Below are positions 11,245-20,086 of a DNA stretch of 64,000 bases, piece after piece (positions within the stretch are counted from its first letter, which is position 1; each line of letters opens with the position of its first letter). This DNA is from a bacterium. Lineage in GTDB: Bacteria > Myxococcota_A > Bradymonadia > UBA7976 > UBA1532. Under the pieces are notes generated by a model. It was not told the origin of the DNA. It worked only from the letters and a program-made list of their open reading frames with translations, and ran no database searches. The translations under genes and the position numbers were made by a program. The DNA lies in contig JAUHXC010000001.1 in the NCBI GenBank assembly GCA_030427205.1, positions 186,001-250,000 of the forward strand, written 5' to 3'.

Positions 11245-14200
11245 CTACAACTTCAGCGTCAGGCCCGCGCTGAAGCTCACCCCTTCGGTGTAGCGGGCCG
11301 GCGTACCGTCGGCCTGGGTCTCTTCGACCGGCGCGTCGAGCAGGTTGCGCCCCTTGAGCTTGAGGCTCAGCCCGTCGGCCAGCGGCAGGCCCACCACCAC
11401 GTCGAGCAGGTGCCGCGGGGCCTCGAAGATGTCGGGCAGGTCGTTGGTGCCGACGCCGACGATGCGCGGCCCGGTCACGTTGTACAGCAGGGTCACGAAG
11501 GTGCCGCCGTCGAGGTCTTCATAGCCCAGCTGCAGGTTGACCACATACGGCGACTGCCCCTGCAGCGGCCGCTCCGACGAGGTCAGCACCAGGCTCACCC
11601 CGCCCGCCTCGACCTCTTGATCGATCTCCACCGCCGACTGAATCAGCGAGACGTTGCCCGCCACGTACAGATCGTCGGCCCACGCGCCCAGAAAACCCAG
11701 CCCCTGGCGGGCGTCGAGCTCGAGCCCCAGGTTGGTCGCGCCGGCGGTATTGCTCGGCTTGATCGTCTGGTCGGCCCCGGCCTCGATGATCTGCTCGATG
11801 GGGTCGGTGAAGTCCTTGAAGAAGACCGCCACCGACGCGCTCTCCCGCGGCGAGGGGTACCACTCGAAGCGCAGGTCGTAATGGTCGATGAGCGCGCGCT
11901 CGACGTCGGGGTTGCCGCGGTAGCTGCGGCGGTCGATGACGTCGTCGAAGCGCAGCTCGCTCTTCTCGCGAAACTCGGGGCGGTTGATCGAGCGCCCGTA
12001 GCCCGCCCGCAGCTGCATCGTCTCGGCGAAGGCCCAGGTCAGCCCGGCCGAAGGCAGGATGTCGACGTCGTCCAGCCGGCCCGGCGGCGGATCGTTGCCG
12101 ATGGGCGCGAACGAGCGCACCTGCATCAGCGCGTGCTCGATGCGCAGACCGGCGGTCATGCGCAGCGACTCGGCGCCGTCGAGGCCCAGCGCGTCGAGCC
12201 CCGACTGCAGCGCGATCCAGCCGGCCTCGACGCCCAGCGTGGCCTGATAGGCGTCGCCCACCCGGGTATCGTTCTGGGCGTAGAAGAAGCCGTCGCCGCC
12301 GATGTTCTCCGGCACCAGCAGCGACTCGATCGGATCGGTCACCGGCGTGCCTTCGAGCTCTTCGAGGTGCAGCTGCACTGACGAGACGTCGCGCTGACGG
12401 CGCAGGAAGGCGCCGCCGACCTCGATGAAGTCGACCGCGTCCTCGCCGATGCTCTCGGGCGCCTCGCCCAGCGGATAGCGGGTCGCGAAGCCGATGTCGT
12501 GGGTGGTGTCGTCCAGGTCGCTGAAGAAGCGCCGGTTCGAGTCGGGCTTGGCCGACAGCCGATAGGGCTCGTCATTGCCGCGGCTCTTGTCGTACTGCCA
12601 CGTGCGCCGATCGGGCTCGCTGCGGTCGGCCCGCGAGAAGCCGTAATGCCAGCGCAGCCGCAGCCCGTCGTCGGCCAGCACCGGCAGCCGATGCCGCCCG
12701 CGCAGCTGCTGGGTCAGAAGCTGCCGCTCGACCCATTGCAGCCGGGTGATCTGCAGGTCGTTGTTCTCGTTGCCGAACTGCCGCCCCTGAAAGAAGCCGG
12801 CCACGTCGTCGCTGTTGCGCAAGAGCAGCGTCGTGCTGCGGATCTGGTGGTCGTCGCCCCAGTCGAGGGCCAGCTCGAGGATGGCGCTGGTATCCACCGC
12901 CCGCGTCGTGCGCTCGTAGGTGCCCAGCTCGTTGGGGTCCAGCTCACCGCCGCTGAGGCCGTAGTCGTTCTTGATACCCGACTCGATCTGCCAGCCCTGG
13001 TCGTAGCTCAAGCTGCCGACCACGCCCAGCCGCCCGCCGCCCAGATCCCAGCCGTCGCCCGCCGCCACCGACATCCCGAAGTCCGGCGGCAGCGTCTTGG
13101 CCACCCGCTCCCAGACGGGGTCGAGGTCGCCGGCCAGATCGTCCAGCTCCGCCTGGGTCACGCACGGCCCCTGGCCGGGGATCGCCACCACGCCGCTGCA
13201 CCGCAAGAGCTCCGAGCGATCGAACTCCGCCTGCAAGCGATCGGGCAGCGCGCGGGTGCCGTCGTCGACGCCGAGCCAGTCCAGCGAGCCGCCGGGATAC
13301 ACCGCGCCGTCGGCGAAGGTGGTGCCCGTGGTGACGCCGCCCGAGAGCGAGACCTCGACGAACGGCTCGTCGGGCACGCCGCGGGTGCGCAGCTGCACCA
13401 CGCCGCCGCCGAACTCCGCCGCCTGGTCGGGCGAGACGGTCTTCTGCACCACCACGCTGCCCAATACGCCGGTGGGGAACATGTCCAGCGGCACCACCCG
13501 CCGCTCGGGCTCCGGGCTGGGGATGAACATGCCGTTGAGCGTCGTCGCCGAGTAGCGCTCGCCCATGCCGCGCACATAGATGTACTTGCCGCCGACGATG
13601 GTCAGCCCGGTCACCCGCTTGAGGGCCGAGGCCGCGCTCGAGTCGCCCGCCCGCGACATCTGCTCGGCGCCGACCACGTCGACCACGTTGCCCGTCTGGC
13701 GCCGCTCGGCGGTCAGCTCGGCCACGCCGCCGGCGATATAGGGCGCGGTCACGACGAAGTCTTCCAGCGCGAGGCCCGCCGGCTCCAGCGAGGCCGCGAC
13801 GGTGCCCCCTTCGGCGGCCAGCTCGACCTCCGCCTGCCCCGATTTGTGCTGCGGGTGGATGAACGAGAGCCCGTGGGTCCCGACGGGCAAGGTCAGCGCG
13901 AAGCGGCCCTGGCCGTCGGTCTCGGCGGTCTCGGGGCGCCCGCGCACGAAGACCTGCACCCGGTTGATGCCCCGGCCATCGGGGTCGGTGATCCGGCCGG
14001 TCAGCTGCGCTTTGGCCGCCGCCGGATCATCGGCCACCGCGACCGCCTCGGGCGCGCTGTCCGCCGCCCGCTGCTCCAGGTCGAAGGTGGGCGCCGCGTC
14101 GGCGCGCAGGGTCGCCAGCAGCTCGGTGGTATCGCCCGCCGTGATGCGCACCGTCGCCCGGCCCGCCACCCGTGCGAGGCCGGCGGGCGGCTCGATGCGC

Positions 14201-14433
14201 ACCGTATGCTCGCCGTCGTCCATCGTGATGCGGACGCGGCCCTCGCCGTTGGTGCGCGCTTCGACGTCGCCCGCCCGCACGATCGCGCCCTTCAGCGGGG
14301 CGTCGCTGGCGCTGCCGTCGAAGACGAAGACGCTCAGGGTGCCCTCGGCCAGCGCCAGCGCAGGCGTGAGCAGAAGCAGGAGAGCTGCGCTCAGTCGCGC
14401 TGTACTGAGCGCGGGCTGACGCCCGTGGCCCAA
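11245..14433 (-). CDS. TonB-dependent outer-membrane receptor with carboxypeptidase-like N-terminal domains
   Basis: About 1062 residues with a TTG start at 14433. The start is uncertain: no ATG or GTG lies near the signal peptide, and the frame runs on upstream without plausible coding character. Signal peptide RLSAALLLLLTPALALA is followed by two carboxypeptidase-regulatory-like beta-sandwich domains (about 30-100 and 120-200), then a TonB plug with YIYVRGMGERYSATTLNG and VVPLDMFPTGVLGSV, then the beta-barrel ending in FSAGLTLKL. The plug type is the one found with TonB2-type clusters. It is the last gene of the 11245-21427 cluster and is the likely client of the TonB/ExbB/ExbD motor encoded upstream. 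Substrate unknown. Confidence 0.9.
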   Translation of the reverse strand: MGHGRQPALSTARLSAALLLLLTPALALAEGTLSVFVFDGSASDAPLKGAIVRAGDVEARTNGEGRVRITMDDGEHTVRIEPPAGLARVAGRATVRITAGDTTELLATLRADAAPTFDLEQRAADSAPEAVAVADDPAAAKAQLTGRITDPDGRGINRVQVFVRGRPETAETDGQGRFALTLPVGTHGLSFIHPQHKSGQAEVELAAEGGTVAASLEPAGLALEDFVVTAPYIAGGVAELTAERRQTGNVVDVVGAEQMSRAGDSSAASALKRVTGLTIVGGKYIYVRGMGERYSATTLNGMFIPSPEPERRVVPLDMFPTGVLGSVVVQKTVSPDQAAEFGGGVVQLRTRGVPDEPFVEVSLSGGVTTGTTFADGAVYPGGSLDWLGVDDGTRALPDRLQAEFDRSELLRCSGVVAIPGQGPCVTQAELDDLAGDLDPVWERVAKTLPPDFGMSVAAGDGWDLGGGRLGVVGSLSYDQGWQIESGIKNDYGLSGGELDPNELGTYERTTRAVDTSAILELALDWGDDHQIRSTTLLLRNSDDVAGFFQGRQFGNENNDLQITRLQWVERQLLTQQLRGRHRLPVLADDGLRLRWHYGFSRADRSEPDRRTWQYDKSRGNDEPYRLSAKPDSNRRFFSDLDDTTHDIGFATRYPLGEAPESIGEDAVDFIEVGGAFLRRQRDVSSVQLHLEELEGTPVTDPIESLLVPENIGGDGFFYAQNDTRVGDAYQATLGVEAGWIALQSGLDALGLDGAESLRMTAGLRIEHALMQVRSFAPIGNDPPPGRLDDVDILPSAGLTWAFAETMQLRAGYGRSINRPEFREKSELRFDDVIDRRSYRGNPDVERALIDHYDLRFEWYPSPRESASVAVFFKDFTDPIEQIIEAGADQTIKPSNTAGATNLGLELDARQGLGFLGAWADDLYVAGNVSLIQSAVEIDQEVEAGGVSLVLTSSERPLQGQSPYVVNLQLGYEDLDGGTFVTLLYNVTGPRIVGVGTNDLPDIFEAPRHLLDVVVGLPLADGLSLKLKGRNLLDAPVEETQADGTPARYTEGVSFSAGLTLKL

Positions 14434-14792
14434 GGTCTGCTTCGGCCTCGTCGATGGTGAGGCGCAGCGCTGGCTTGGCGTGAAGTGACTGGCGCATCGG
14501 GTGGTGGATGGTTGTTTGCGTTTGCCGTGCTCGTCTCCGGCACCCCGGCTGCGCCGGGGCGGGATCTCCGGTCGATGCTCGCGCTCGCTCCGCTCGCACT
14601 GCGCTCTCCCTCCGACCCGTCCGCGCCAGCGCGGATGCCTGCGCTGCGCTCGGCGGCTCGCCTGACGGCTCGCGTGCTCAGGGCTTCGCCCTTCGCGTCT
14701 CGCGCTGCGCGCTCGACTTGGCTCGGCATACGCTTGGGAAATGTGCGCGCGGCGCAAGCACATCTCGATGTCGTCGCTCAGTCGCGCTGTCC
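14434..14792. other. 359-bp non-coding spacer with a 15-bp direct repeat and a hairpin
   Basis: This gap lies between the TPR gene and the TonB-dependent receptor gene. Its G+C and codon pattern differ from the genes (many gct/cgc-rich dinucleotides, no convincing frame). A perfect hairpin CCCCGGC-tgc-GCCGGGG occupies 14543-14559. The 15-mer gctcagtcgcgctgt occurs at 14389-14403 and again at 14776-14790, flanking the spacer. The receptor may therefore have its own promoter here; no clear -35/-10 pair is seen. Confidence 0.5.
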
Positions 14793-15938
14793 TCAATCGC
14801 ACTGGGCGACCCCCGCGCGGCAGTCGGCCATCGCCTTGCGCAGCTGCCCCGCCCGCTCGAACATCTGCGGGCTCTGCAGCCGCCGCAGGTGCCCCTCGGC
14901 GGTCTCGAAGTCACCCAGCCGGAAGCGGGCGTAGGCCAGGGCGTAGCGCAGCTCCTCGTCCTCGGTCAGCAGCCCCAGCCGGCTCAAGCGCGGCTCCAGG
15001 GCCGCCGCCGCCTCGAAGCGCTGCATGTCCAGCAGCAGCGCCAGCCGCTGGCGCAGCTTGGCCGGCTGCTCGAACAGGCGCCCGTTGAGCGCCAGCGCCC
15101 GGGCGAAGAAGCGCTGCTCGCGGTAGATCTCCGCCGCGTCGCGGCTGTAGGCCGGGTCGTAGAGCGCCGCCCGCTCGAACATGCGCGCGCCGATGATCGG
15201 GTGCTCGGCGCCGAGCCAGGCGTGGCCCGACTGCACCAGGATCCGCTCGTCGTCGCCGAAGATGAGCCGCGCCTCCTCCAACAGCGCCCGCGCCTCGCCC
15301 GGCTGGCCCGCGCGGATCAGCGCCTCGCTGACGAAGAGGTGGTCCTCGATGGCCGCCGCGCCGCCCGCGAGGAACCGCCGCCCCGCCTCGACCGCCGCCT
15401 GGAACAGGCCCAGCTCGACCAGCCGCTGGATGCGCGTCCGCTGGAAGCCGCGGTGCTCGGGGTGGCGCGCCTCGCCGGCGTCCAGCGCCGCGAGCGACAG
15501 GGCGTGCCGCCCGCCCCGCCAATGGCACTCCGCGGGGATCACGAACATGTCCGGGCCGCCGTCCTGCACCGCCGGCCCCGCCTGATCCAGCGCCGAGAGC
15601 GCCGTCTCGCAGTCGTCGAGGGCGTAGGCGCTGCGGGCGCGATACAGGTGCAGGCTGCTGTCGGTCGCCCCGGCGGCGATGGCCCCGTCGAAGGCGTCGA
15701 GCGCGCCGCGGAAGTCCTGTTGGCGCAGCGCGATGACCCCGCGCAGCGTGTAGTAGCGCGCCTTGTCGACCTCTTCGGCCTCCGGATCGACCCCGTCGAG
15801 CACCAACGCGGCCCGGTCGGGGTGGCCGTCGCGCAGGAGCACCGCGGCCAGCCCCACCCGATCCACCTCGGGGGCCTTCTTCGCCGCCGCCGGCGCCGCG
15901 AGCGCCAGAGCCAGCACGATCGGCAGCCCGCGCATCAT
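14793..15938 (-). CDS. Periplasmic TPR protein of the TonB2-type cluster
   Basis: 381 residues. ATG 15938 overlaps the tonB stop by four bases (ATGA). Signal peptide LPIVLALALAAPAAA is followed by tandem tetratricopeptide repeats through the whole protein (for example VDKARYYTLRGVIALRQQDFRGALDAFDGAIA), plus Cys residues near the middle and the end. TPR proteins close TonB2/TtpC clusters in marine gammaproteobacteria as well, where they probably help the energising complex or its receptor. The role here is inferred from position. Confidence 0.85.
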   Translation of the reverse strand: MMRGLPIVLALALAAPAAAKKAPEVDRVGLAAVLLRDGHPDRAALVLDGVDPEAEEVDKARYYTLRGVIALRQQDFRGALDAFDGAIAAGATDSSLHLYRARSAYALDDCETALSALDQAGPAVQDGGPDMFVIPAECHWRGGRHALSLAALDAGEARHPEHRGFQRTRIQRLVELGLFQAAVEAGRRFLAGGAAAIEDHLFVSEALIRAGQPGEARALLEEARLIFGDDERILVQSGHAWLGAEHPIIGARMFERAALYDPAYSRDAAEIYREQRFFARALALNGRLFEQPAKLRQRLALLLDMQRFEAAAALEPRLSRLGLLTEDEELRYALAYARFRLGDFETAEGHLRRLQSPQMFERAGQLRKAMADCRAGVAQCD

Positions 15939-16585
15939 CCGCCCCGGCTCAGCTGGAAGCGGATGGTCTGCTCGACGCCGGTGACCGTCTGCGGGCGCCC
16001 CTGGTAGGTGCCCGGGCTGAAGGCCCAGCGCTCGATGACCTGCCGCGCGGCGTCGTCGAACACCCCCGGCGGCTCGGAGCCCTTGATGCGCGCGTGCTGC
16101 ACCCGACCGTCGGCGCCGATGGTCAACTCGAAGGTCACAAAGCCCGTCACCCCGCGCTTGCGGGCGGCGGGCGGATACTGCGGGGCCACCCGGCGGGTCG
16201 CCCGGGGCGGATCGTCCACCGCGTCGCTGGTCATCACCGCCACCTCGCCCGCGCCGCCGACGAGGCCCTGCCCGGCCGAGGCGAAGTCGGTGGCCAGCGC
16301 CGTCGGCCCGCCCAGCGCCACGCCGCTGAGCCCCGAGCCCAGGTTGGGCGGCGGGGTGCGCGGGCGGCTCGTATTCGACGGCTTGGGCCGCTGGCGGCGC
16401 GGCTTGGGCTTCGGACGCTTGGGCTCGGGCTTCTTCGGCGCCAGCTCGATGGCCGTCGCCTCGGGGCGCGCGGGCTTCTCCGGCGGCTGGGTATAGCCGT
16501 TCATCCAGGCCATCAGGCCCAGGACCATGGTCGAGCCGAGGACCATCACCGCCCCCGCGCCCACATGATTCAGCCAGCGCCCCAT
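15935..16585 (-). CDS. tonB: TonB energy-transducing protein
   Basis: 216 residues. ATG 16585 lies 5 bases after the exbD stop. One N-terminal membrane helix (about 8-28) is followed by a Pro/Lys/Arg-rich periplasm-spanning stretch (about 33-80, KPEPKRPKPKPRR). The C-terminal TonB domain (about 130-214) contains RVAPQYPPAARKRGVTGFV, a GADGRV turn, and RWAFSPGTYQG near the end. TonB couples the proton-driven ExbB/ExbD motor to outer-membrane receptors. It is translationally linked to exbD and the TPR gene. Confidence 0.95.
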   Translation of the reverse strand: MGRWLNHVGAGAVMVLGSTMVLGLMAWMNGYTQPPEKPARPEATAIELAPKKPEPKRPKPKPRRQRPKPSNTSRPRTPPPNLGSGLSGVALGGPTALATDFASAGQGLVGGAGEVAVMTSDAVDDPPRATRRVAPQYPPAARKRGVTGFVTFELTIGADGRVQHARIKGSEPPGVFDDAARQVIERWAFSPGTYQGRPQTVTGVEQTIRFQLSRGG

Positions 16586-16590
16586 GACGG

Positions 16591-16998
16591 TCAGCCGGCC
16601 TCCTTCTCGGTGGCCACCGCGACGTCTTTGGCCCCGGCGAGGCGGCACTGGTCGATCACGTCGATGAGCTTCTGGGCCTGCACCCCCGCGTCGGTGATGA
16701 CCAGCACCGGCCGATCGGCGGCGGCGCGCAGCTGCTCGCGCACCGTCGACTGCAGCATCCACGCGCGCACCGGGCGGCCGTCCACATAGACCTCGCCCCG
16801 GCGATCCAGCGTCACCCGGATGGCCTTGGTCGACGCCGGCTTCGCGCTGGCCGCCGAGGGCCGCTCGAGCTCCACCTGGGCGTCTTTGACGAAGGTGGTG
16901 GTCACCATGAAGAAGATCAGCAGGATGAAGACCATGTCGATGAGCGGAGAGATGTCGACCCCCTGCTCCTCGTGGCCGCCCCGTCGCGCGCGGCGCAT
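16591..16998 (-). CDS. exbD: ExbD/TolR-family motor subunit
   Basis: 135 residues. The single membrane helix ISPLIDMVFILLIFFMVTTT (about 17-36) contains Asp21, equivalent to the proton-pathway Asp of ExbD. It is followed by a compact periplasmic domain (ELERPSAA..., VREQLRAAADRPVLVITDAGVQAQKLIDVIDQCRLAGAKDVAVAT region). ATG 16998 overlaps the exbB stop by one base. With ExbB it forms the inner-membrane proton channel that energises TonB. Confidence 0.95.
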   Translation of the reverse strand: MRRARRGGHEEQGVDISPLIDMVFILLIFFMVTTTFVKDAQVELERPSAASAKPASTKAIRVTLDRRGEVYVDGRPVRAWMLQSTVREQLRAAADRPVLVITDAGVQAQKLIDVIDQCRLAGAKDVAVATEKEAG

Positions 16999-17609
16999 CA
17001 GGCGCCTCCTTCCGCCAGCCGGCGGGCCACGAGGGCCTCGCGCAGCTGCTCCAGGTCGCCTTCGAGCGCGTGCTGCCGCCGGTCGAGCAGGCGGCCGACG
17101 ATGACCCCCGGCACGGCGACGACCAGCCCCATCTGGGTGGTCAACAGCGCCTGGCTGATGCCGCCGGCGACCCCGCCCGTGGCGGCGAAGAGCGCGCCCT
17201 GGCCCAGGCCGTCGAAGGTCTCGATCATGCCGGCGACGGTGCCGAGCAGCCCGGCGAGCGGGGCGACGATGACCACGCTGCGCACCAGGATCCGGAAGCG
17301 GTTCAGGCCGCGGCGCACCGGGTAGAGTCGCTCGTCGATCACCGCGTCCAGGTCGTCGGTCGAGGGCACCTTCAGCCCCAGGGCCGGCTGCACCGCGCGC
17401 CACGCGGCGCCGAGCACCCCGCGGCCGGGCAGGCGGCCGGCGGCGACCATGTGCGAGACGTCGCCGCGCCCGCCGCGGCGCAGCGCGAAGAGGCGATAGC
17501 CCAGGCCGTACCACAGCACCACCGTCGCGGCGACGAGCGGCGGCATCACGAAGCCGCCGTCGCGGATGTAGCCCTGCAGGTCGGCGGCGAGCGTCGACAA
17601 GAGGCTCAC
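16998..17609 (-). CDS. exbB: ExbB/TolQ/MotA-family proton-channel protein
   Basis: 203 residues with a GTG start at 17609 that overlaps the upstream stop by four bases. Three membrane helices are visible (about 22-41, 110-130 and 155-175). The family signatures APLAGLLGTVAGMIETF and ISQALLTTQMGLVVAVPGV are present. This is the short ExbB of the pair; the longer TtpC-like homologue lies immediately upstream, as in TonB2 clusters. Confidence 0.95.
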   Translation of the reverse strand: MSLLSTLAADLQGYIRDGGFVMPPLVAATVVLWYGLGYRLFALRRGGRGDVSHMVAAGRLPGRGVLGAAWRAVQPALGLKVPSTDDLDAVIDERLYPVRRGLNRFRILVRSVVIVAPLAGLLGTVAGMIETFDGLGQGALFAATGGVAGGISQALLTTQMGLVVAVPGVIVGRLLDRRQHALEGDLEQLREALVARRLAEGGA

Positions 17610-19237
17610 GCGGGCACCGGCGCGGCGTCGTCGGGTGCGCTGCCGGGTACGGTGTCGGCCGCCTCGACCGGCGTACGCCGCCCGCCCGACGGCCGCTCTT
17701 CCTCACCGACCCGGGCGATGTTCACCAGCCGCAGCGCGCTCTGCTCGACGGCGCTCTTCAGCCCGCCGGCCCAGCCGTTGAGCAGGTTGCCCACCAGCAG
17801 GGTCGGGATGGCCACGATCAGCCCCAGCTCGGTGGTGATCAGCGCCTCGGAGATGCCGCCCGAGAGCAGCTTGGGGTTGCCGGTGCCGAACTCGGTGATC
17901 ACGTCGAAGGTCGAGATCATGCCGGTCACCGTGCCCAAGAGCCCCAAGAGCGGCGCCACCGCGGCGATGACCAGCAAGGCGCTGCCGAAGCGGTCGATGC
18001 GGTTCTCTTCGGCCAGCATGCGCTCGGCGAAGACCCGCTCGAGGTCCTCGCGGTCGGCCTTGAGGTGGCGGGCGATGGCCGACAGCACCCGGGCGCCCGA
18101 CCCACGGGCGGCGGCGCAGGTATCGGCGGCCTCAGCGTGGCGCCCGGCCTTCACCAGCGGCGCGACCCGATCGACGAGGCCCGCCGGCGAGCGGGCCAGC
18201 ACCAGCAACAGCGCCCGCAGCACGATGAGCAAGAGCCCCAGCCCGCCCAGGCCGACGATGACCCAGGCGATGGCGCCGCCGGCCTCGATGACCTGCAAGG
18301 GCGTCTTGGCCTGGGGCGGCTCGTAGTTCTCCGCGGCGCTCTCGTAGAGGAAGACGTCGGCGGTCGGCGGCGGCGCGCCGGCGGCCAGGGCCCGGGCGGT
18401 GGCCTCGCCCCGCGGCGGATCGAGCTTGAAGCGGCCGCCGCCCGCGGGGGTCAGCGCCCCGGCCGGCGCGCCGGCGCCGTCGCCCACGCCGTAGACCGCG
18501 ATGCCGCCCACCCGCACCAGGCTGCCGCTGACCTGCCGCCCGTCGGCGGTGAAGAAGGCGCCCGGTTCGACCCGCACCGCGCCCTGGCGCTGCATCAGCG
18601 GGCCGGCCCGCTCGAAGCCGTCGGCCAGCAGCGCCGCGTAGCGCTCGACCGTGGCCGCAGCGGCCTCGGCGGCCCCCGCGGGGGTCGGATCGGCGTTCTC
18701 CGCATCCGTCCCCTTCACCGGGGCCTGATCGGCCCCCCCGGCGTCTCCTGGAGCCACCGGGGGGCTGTTTTGCTGTGTGTCGGGGCCCGTCTTCGAGCCC
18801 GTGGGCGCCTGCGGCGCGGTCACCGCCAGCGCGGCGGGCGGCCAGTCCACGTGGCCCTCGAAGCTGCGGGCCATCTGCTGCACCAGCCCGTCGAGCGCGT
18901 CGAGGCCCTCGCCGGCGACGTCCGCCTGCCGCTCCAGCTCGATCAGCGTCTCGCCGAGCTGGTCGGCCTCGACGGTCAATGCCACCAGCCGGCGCTGCAT
19001 GCGCTCCAGCTCGGCGCGGGCCCGGGCCGCCTCGCCGTCCGCCGCGCGGCGCACCTCGCCCAGGCGGCGGTTCAGCGCCGCCTTCTCGGCGTCGAGGAAG
19101 GCGAACTCCTTCTTGTAGGCCGCCTCGAGCCGGGCCTCGGCGGCGGCGGCGCGGGCGGCGGGCGACTCGCCGCCGGTCTGGGCCCACGCGGGCGCGGCCA
19201 GCAGACCGCAGGCGATCGTCAGGGCGAGCGACCTCAT
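17606..19237 (-). CDS. TtpC-like MotA/TolQ/ExbB protein with periplasmic coiled-coil domain
   Basis: 543 residues. ATG 19237 has GGAGGAGAGG just upstream. Signal peptide LALTIACGLLAAPAWA is followed by a long charged coiled coil (about 28-115), a Pro/Ala-rich linker and a beta-rich domain, a first membrane helix (about 318-345, IAWVIVGLGGLGLLLIVLRA), and a C-terminal ExbB-like channel region with VIAAVAPLLGLLGTVTGMI and GGISEALITTELGLIVAIP. This layout matches TtpC, an additional ExbB-like component essential for TonB2 function in vibrios. It overlaps both neighbours. Confidence 0.9.
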   Translation of the reverse strand: MRSLALTIACGLLAAPAWAQTGGESPAARAAAAEARLEAAYKKEFAFLDAEKAALNRRLGEVRRAADGEAARARAELERMQRRLVALTVEADQLGETLIELERQADVAGEGLDALDGLVQQMARSFEGHVDWPPAALAVTAPQAPTGSKTGPDTQQNSPPVAPGDAGGADQAPVKGTDAENADPTPAGAAEAAAATVERYAALLADGFERAGPLMQRQGAVRVEPGAFFTADGRQVSGSLVRVGGIAVYGVGDGAGAPAGALTPAGGGRFKLDPPRGEATARALAAGAPPPTADVFLYESAAENYEPPQAKTPLQVIEAGGAIAWVIVGLGGLGLLLIVLRALLLVLARSPAGLVDRVAPLVKAGRHAEAADTCAAARGSGARVLSAIARHLKADREDLERVFAERMLAEENRIDRFGSALLVIAAVAPLLGLLGTVTGMISTFDVITEFGTGNPKLLSGGISEALITTELGLIVAIPTLLVGNLLNGWAGGLKSAVEQSALRLVNIARVGEEERPSGGRRTPVEAADTVPGSAPDDAAPVPA

Positions 19238-20049
19238 CGCCTCTCCTCCGGCGCGGGCAGGATGTTGGGCAGGGTGTAGAAGCCGACCCGGATCTGCTTC
19301 TTGAACCCGTCGAAGAGGGCGTTGATGCGCGCCGTCTCGTCTTCGCCGTCGAGCAGCGTGGTGCGCCACTCGCCGGCCACCTTCGCGACCGTGCCCACCC
19401 GGCCGTCGCCGGTGCGCAGGTACAGCCCCACGGCGCCGAAGCGCACGACGTCGACCATCATCGGCTCGCCGTCGATCGGCAGCGTCTCGCGGTACAGCCC
19501 GGTGTCGCGGGTCATGCGCAGCTCGTCCTCGACGAGCGCCCACAGCCGCGAGAGCGCCGCGCGGGGGGTCAGGAGCCCCTCGGCGACCTTCTCTTCGATC
19601 TGGTCCACCGCCGCCCGCCGCTGCTCGCGGCGAAAGGGCAGCGCGCGGTCGATATGGGCCCGCAGCGCCGCCGCGCCGGCTTCGACCACCGGCAGCAGCG
19701 CCGCGTCGTCGGCCTTGGCCGCCTCGATCTCGGCCCGCTTGCGCTCGCGGGCCTCACGCAGCTGGCGCACCCGCAGCTCTTCGCGCTGAAGCTCGGCCTC
19801 GAGCTGGGCCTTGCGGGCGGCGAAGCCCTGGGCCTGGCTGCGCCGGGTGCGGCGGGCGTCTTCGAGGGCGTCGGTCAGCCGCTCGACCTCGCTGCGCAGC
19901 TCGACGAGCGAGGCGGCGAGGCCGGCGCCGTCTTCGGCGTAGGCCGGCGACGGCGATGCGGCGGGCCCTGCGCAGGCCAGCAGAACGGCCAACGCCGCGG
20001 CAGGACCGCGGCGGGAGAGGCGGGAACGGCGCGATGGGCGCGGGCCCAT
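19234..20049 (-). CDS. DUF3450 family periplasmic coiled-coil protein
   Basis: 271 residues. ATG 20049 has GGAGG at 5-base spacing; a GTG six bases earlier would bury the ribosome site. An N-terminal signal region is followed by a long heptad-rich coiled coil (about 45-115), then a globular part containing LPIDGEPMMVDVVRFGAVGLYLRTGDG and GFKKQIRVGFYTLP. DUF3450 proteins are a constant first member of TonB2/TtpC clusters; their exact role is unsettled, probably stabilising the periplasmic part of the TtpC-containing complex. It overlaps the ttpC-like gene by four bases. Confidence 0.9.
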   Translation of the reverse strand: MGPRPSRRSRLSRRGPAAALAVLLACAGPAASPSPAYAEDGAGLAASLVELRSEVERLTDALEDARRTRRSQAQGFAARKAQLEAELQREELRVRQLREARERKRAEIEAAKADDAALLPVVEAGAAALRAHIDRALPFRREQRRAAVDQIEEKVAEGLLTPRAALSRLWALVEDELRMTRDTGLYRETLPIDGEPMMVDVVRFGAVGLYLRTGDGRVGTVAKVAGEWRTTLLDGEDETARINALFDGFKKQIRVGFYTLPNILPAPEERR

Positions 20050-20086
20050 GGTCACCTCCGGGGGGTGCGGGGAGCGGGCGGGTCGA

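Noticed and set aside
12499-14460. Long plus-strand frame opposite the TonB-dependent receptor
   Set aside because: No recognisable domain and composition typical of antisense high-G+C frames; the receptor on the other strand is convincing.
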